From NCBI GenBank assembly GCA_022486585.1, contig JAKVKI010000009.1, forward strand, positions 1 through 63,235: a stretch of DNA of 63,235 nucleotides, given 5' to 3'. Source of the stretch: Megasphaera sp. Its GTDB lineage: Bacteria > Bacillota > Negativicutes > Veillonellales > Megasphaeraceae. Position numbers and translations under genes: made by a program. Of this stretch, positions 61,625 through 63,235 are shown piece after piece; within the stretch, counting starts at the first letter, position 1; each line of letters begins with the position of its first letter. A model generated the notes under the pieces. That model ran no database searches, was not told the origin of the DNA, and worked only from the letters and a program-made list of their open reading frames with translations.

Positions 61625-63007
61625 TTACTCTCTGCTAAGGATCTCCTGACCTACAGTGACACCGGCCGCCGAGGCCTGCACAAGGCCTCGGGTAATGCCG
61701 GCCCCATCGCCGATAGCAAAGAAATTAGGAATCTTTGTTTCCAATTGGCGGCTCAGTTCCAACCGGTTAGAATAAAACTTCACTTCCACACCGTAGAGCA
61801 GCGTATGGCGTGAATTAGCACCTGGCGCAACTTGATCCAGTGCTTCCAGCATTTCTTTGATATCCATCATATGGCGATAGGGCAGGACCAACGACAAGTC
61901 ACCTGGCGTTGCATCCGGCATAGTCGGCCGCACGAGGCCACGCTGGATCCGTTCCGGCGTAGAACGGCGCCCATCAAGGAAATCACCGAGCCGTTGGACA
62001 ATGACACCTCCGCCGAGGATATTCGCCAAATTGGCAATATATTTACCGTATTTGATTGGTTCATGGAATGGTTCTGTGAATTTCTTCGACACGAGAATGG
62101 CAAAATTCGTATTTTCACTGCGTTTATGGGCATAGCTGTGACCATTCACGGTCAGCAAGCCATCATTGTTCTCTTCAACGACAAATCCATATGGATTCAT
62201 ACAGAAGGTACGAATGCGATCATCAAATGATTTGCTAAAATAAATGAGCTTTGATTCATACACGACTTCCGTAATGCTTTCCAGGATCTCAGCCGGCATT
62301 TCCACACGAACGCCAATATCTACCGCATTGGAGGTCAGCTTCAAGCCCAATTTTTCTACTTCGTGAATGAACCATTCTGAGCCTTCCCGTCCTGGTGCAC
62401 TCACTAAATAGCGGCAACGATAGAACTGGTCATGAATGAGTACGCCTTGAACAGCCCCTTTTTCAATGACAATGTGTTCCACCGCCGTGTCCGCCATGAT
62501 ATCGACTTTACCTTGGAGAAAATCACGCATATTGGTCAAGATCTGAGCATTCACATCTGTACCTAAATGGCGGATCCGCGCCGGAATGAACCGTAAATCC
62601 GCAGCTGCCGCTTTGCGTTGCAACAGCCGAATACGATCACTGTTTTCATCACCATATACCTTACGGTCTGCACCACCGAATTTACAATACACGCTGTCAA
62701 CATACTTTATTTTATCCATGAGATCGGCTTTAGACATATAGTCATCCAGATTACCGCCGAATTCCGTTGTCAACGTCAGTTTCCCGTCACTGAAGGCGCC
62801 AGCACCGCCCCAGCCGCATACGACATTGCGTACCTTGTCTTTGGGCAACGCGTTTTTATTACAGCTCGTCGCGATCCGTTCGCGGATATCCTGCCCTTTT
62901 TCGACCATCAATATATGAAATCCTTTATCGGCTAATTCCAAAGCTGTGAATATCCCGGCCGGACCGGCACCGATAATGATGACATCGTAAGTTTTTACTG
63001 CTTCCAT
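61625..63007 (-). CDS. FAD-dependent dehydrogenase (COG2509-like)
   Basis: A 460-residue flavoprotein: dinucleotide motif VIIIGAGPAGIFTALELADK, then CNKNALPKDKVRNVVCGWGG and GAGAFSDGKLTL typical of this family, and the end FFAIGDGAGITRGLVQASAA. Substrate unknown. ATG 63007 is set by GAGAGGAG. It converges with the desulfurase gene, leaving only 7 bp, so no terminator stands between. Confidence 0.85.
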   Translation of the reverse strand: MEAVKTYDVIIIGAGPAGIFTALELADKGFHILMVEKGQDIRERIATSCNKNALPKDKVRNVVCGWGGAGAFSDGKLTLTTEFGGNLDDYMSKADLMDKIKYVDSVYCKFGGADRKVYGDENSDRIRLLQRKAAAADLRFIPARIRHLGTDVNAQILTNMRDFLQGKVDIMADTAVEHIVIEKGAVQGVLIHDQFYRCRYLVSAPGREGSEWFIHEVEKLGLKLTSNAVDIGVRVEMPAEILESITEVVYESKLIYFSKSFDDRIRTFCMNPYGFVVEENNDGLLTVNGHSYAHKRSENTNFAILVSKKFTEPFHEPIKYGKYIANLANILGGGVIVQRLGDFLDGRRSTPERIQRGLVRPTMPDATPGDLSLVLPYRHMMDIKEMLEALDQVAPGANSRHTLLYGVEVKFYSNRLELSRQLETKIPNFFAIGDGAGITRGLVQASAAGVTVGQEILSRE

Positions 63008-63032
63008 AACAAACACTCCTCTCTGCAGGGCA

Positions 63033-63054
63033 TAAAAATAGCCCCAACGGGGAT
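63033..63054 (-). terminator. Small leader hairpin before the FAD dehydrogenase
   Basis: ATCCCC-GTT-GGGGCT followed by ATTTTTATG on the minus strand, directly before the ribosome site. The visible upstream gene is on the other strand, so this may be a leader attenuator; the stem is short. Confidence 0.35.
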
Positions 63055-63199
63055 TCCATTCGGGTCATACGTATGGCGTACGCTATTTGATTTTATGTAT
63101 CCTCGTTCAATGTACCACGGAAATCCAGCGTTGTCAATGTAGATACCCTCTATGTATGCTATAATAGATACGATATTATAAAGAAAGGAGTGGTATCCT

Positions 63200-63235
63200 A
63201 TGGCTCGAAACCGTAACCGCATATCGCCCGAAGCA
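63200..63235 (+). CDS. Start of a gene cut by the window, possibly alpha/beta SASP-like
   Basis: ATG 63200 follows GAAAGGAG and opens MARNRNRISPEA before the window ends. This resembles the start of alpha/beta-type small acid-soluble spore proteins (MARxNR-x-x-PEA), but twelve residues are too few to be sure. A TATAAT lies about 35 bp upstream. Confidence 0.35.
   Translation, partial: MARNRNRISPEA

Overview
The window looks like a chromosome segment of an anaerobic diderm Firmicute, most likely class Negativicutes (Veillonellaceae, Megasphaera-like). This is inferred from content, not from a marker gene. The Gram-positive signs are strong AGGAGG ribosome sites, TTGACA/TATAAT promoters and U-tailed terminators. 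The two-membrane signs are a YadA-type trimeric autotransporter and an RND pump. The metabolism is selenium-dependent amino-acid fermentation. I see no insertion sequence, prophage or CRISPR array.

Layout. 1-2344 (-): truncated trimeric autotransporter adhesin behind a 463-bp AT-rich spacer. 2808-8209 (+): a NifX-like/ArsR pair, then a MurNAc recycling operon (murQ, murP, mupG) and a secreted M48 protease. 8268-14787 (-): a candidate taurine-nitrogen cluster (TauE/SafE exporter, PucR regulator, class-III aminotransferase, PII-like protein, APC permease, Fe-alcohol dehydrogenase), with the same operator-like box 119-121 bp ahead of two of its genes. 15028-21792: a NYN-LOTUS protein, a membrane protein with an apparently dead DEDDh exonuclease domain, TetR, selenocysteine tRNA, LacI, cobT, a RelB-like small protein and two unknowns.

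21875-37988 (-) is the centrepiece: sixteen co-directional genes, grdX-grdE-grdB-trxB-trxA-grdA-grdC-grdD, then a PstSCAB-like ABC transporter, then yedF-DUF3343-selB-selA. A glycine riboswitch with a terminator and a near-consensus promoter heads the array. GrdA and GrdB each carry an in-frame UGA (Sec44 and Sec350). 38091-44849 (-): a metallo-beta-lactamase-fold hydrolase, pth, prs, glmU, a 3D-domain wall protein and a ClC channel. 45103-54903: an RND adaptor and pump, M20 amidohydrolase, EamA and AEC transporters, then amtB-glnK behind a leader with two terminator-like hairpins. 54993-61617: a second selenium module (two cysteine desulfurase-like genes, selD, DUF3343, TusA-like, YedE) around purB; SelD is itself a selenoprotein (Sec17). 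61625-63235: an FAD dehydrogenase and the start of a possible alpha/beta SASP-like gene.

How it fits together. YedE, TusA-like/YedF, DUF3343 and desulfurase proteins would bring in and pass on selenium. SelD makes selenophosphate, SelA makes Sec-tRNA on the tRNA at 18000-18096, and SelB delivers it to UGA codons in grdA, grdB and selD. Glycine reductase then turns glycine plus phosphate into acetyl phosphate and ammonia, using electrons from TrxB/TrxA, switched on by glycine through the riboswitch. Ammonia handling (AmtB/GlnK) and the candidate taurine-nitrogen pathway lie in the same window. Glycine and taurine are the two amino acids freed from conjugated bile acids, which hints at a gut niche.
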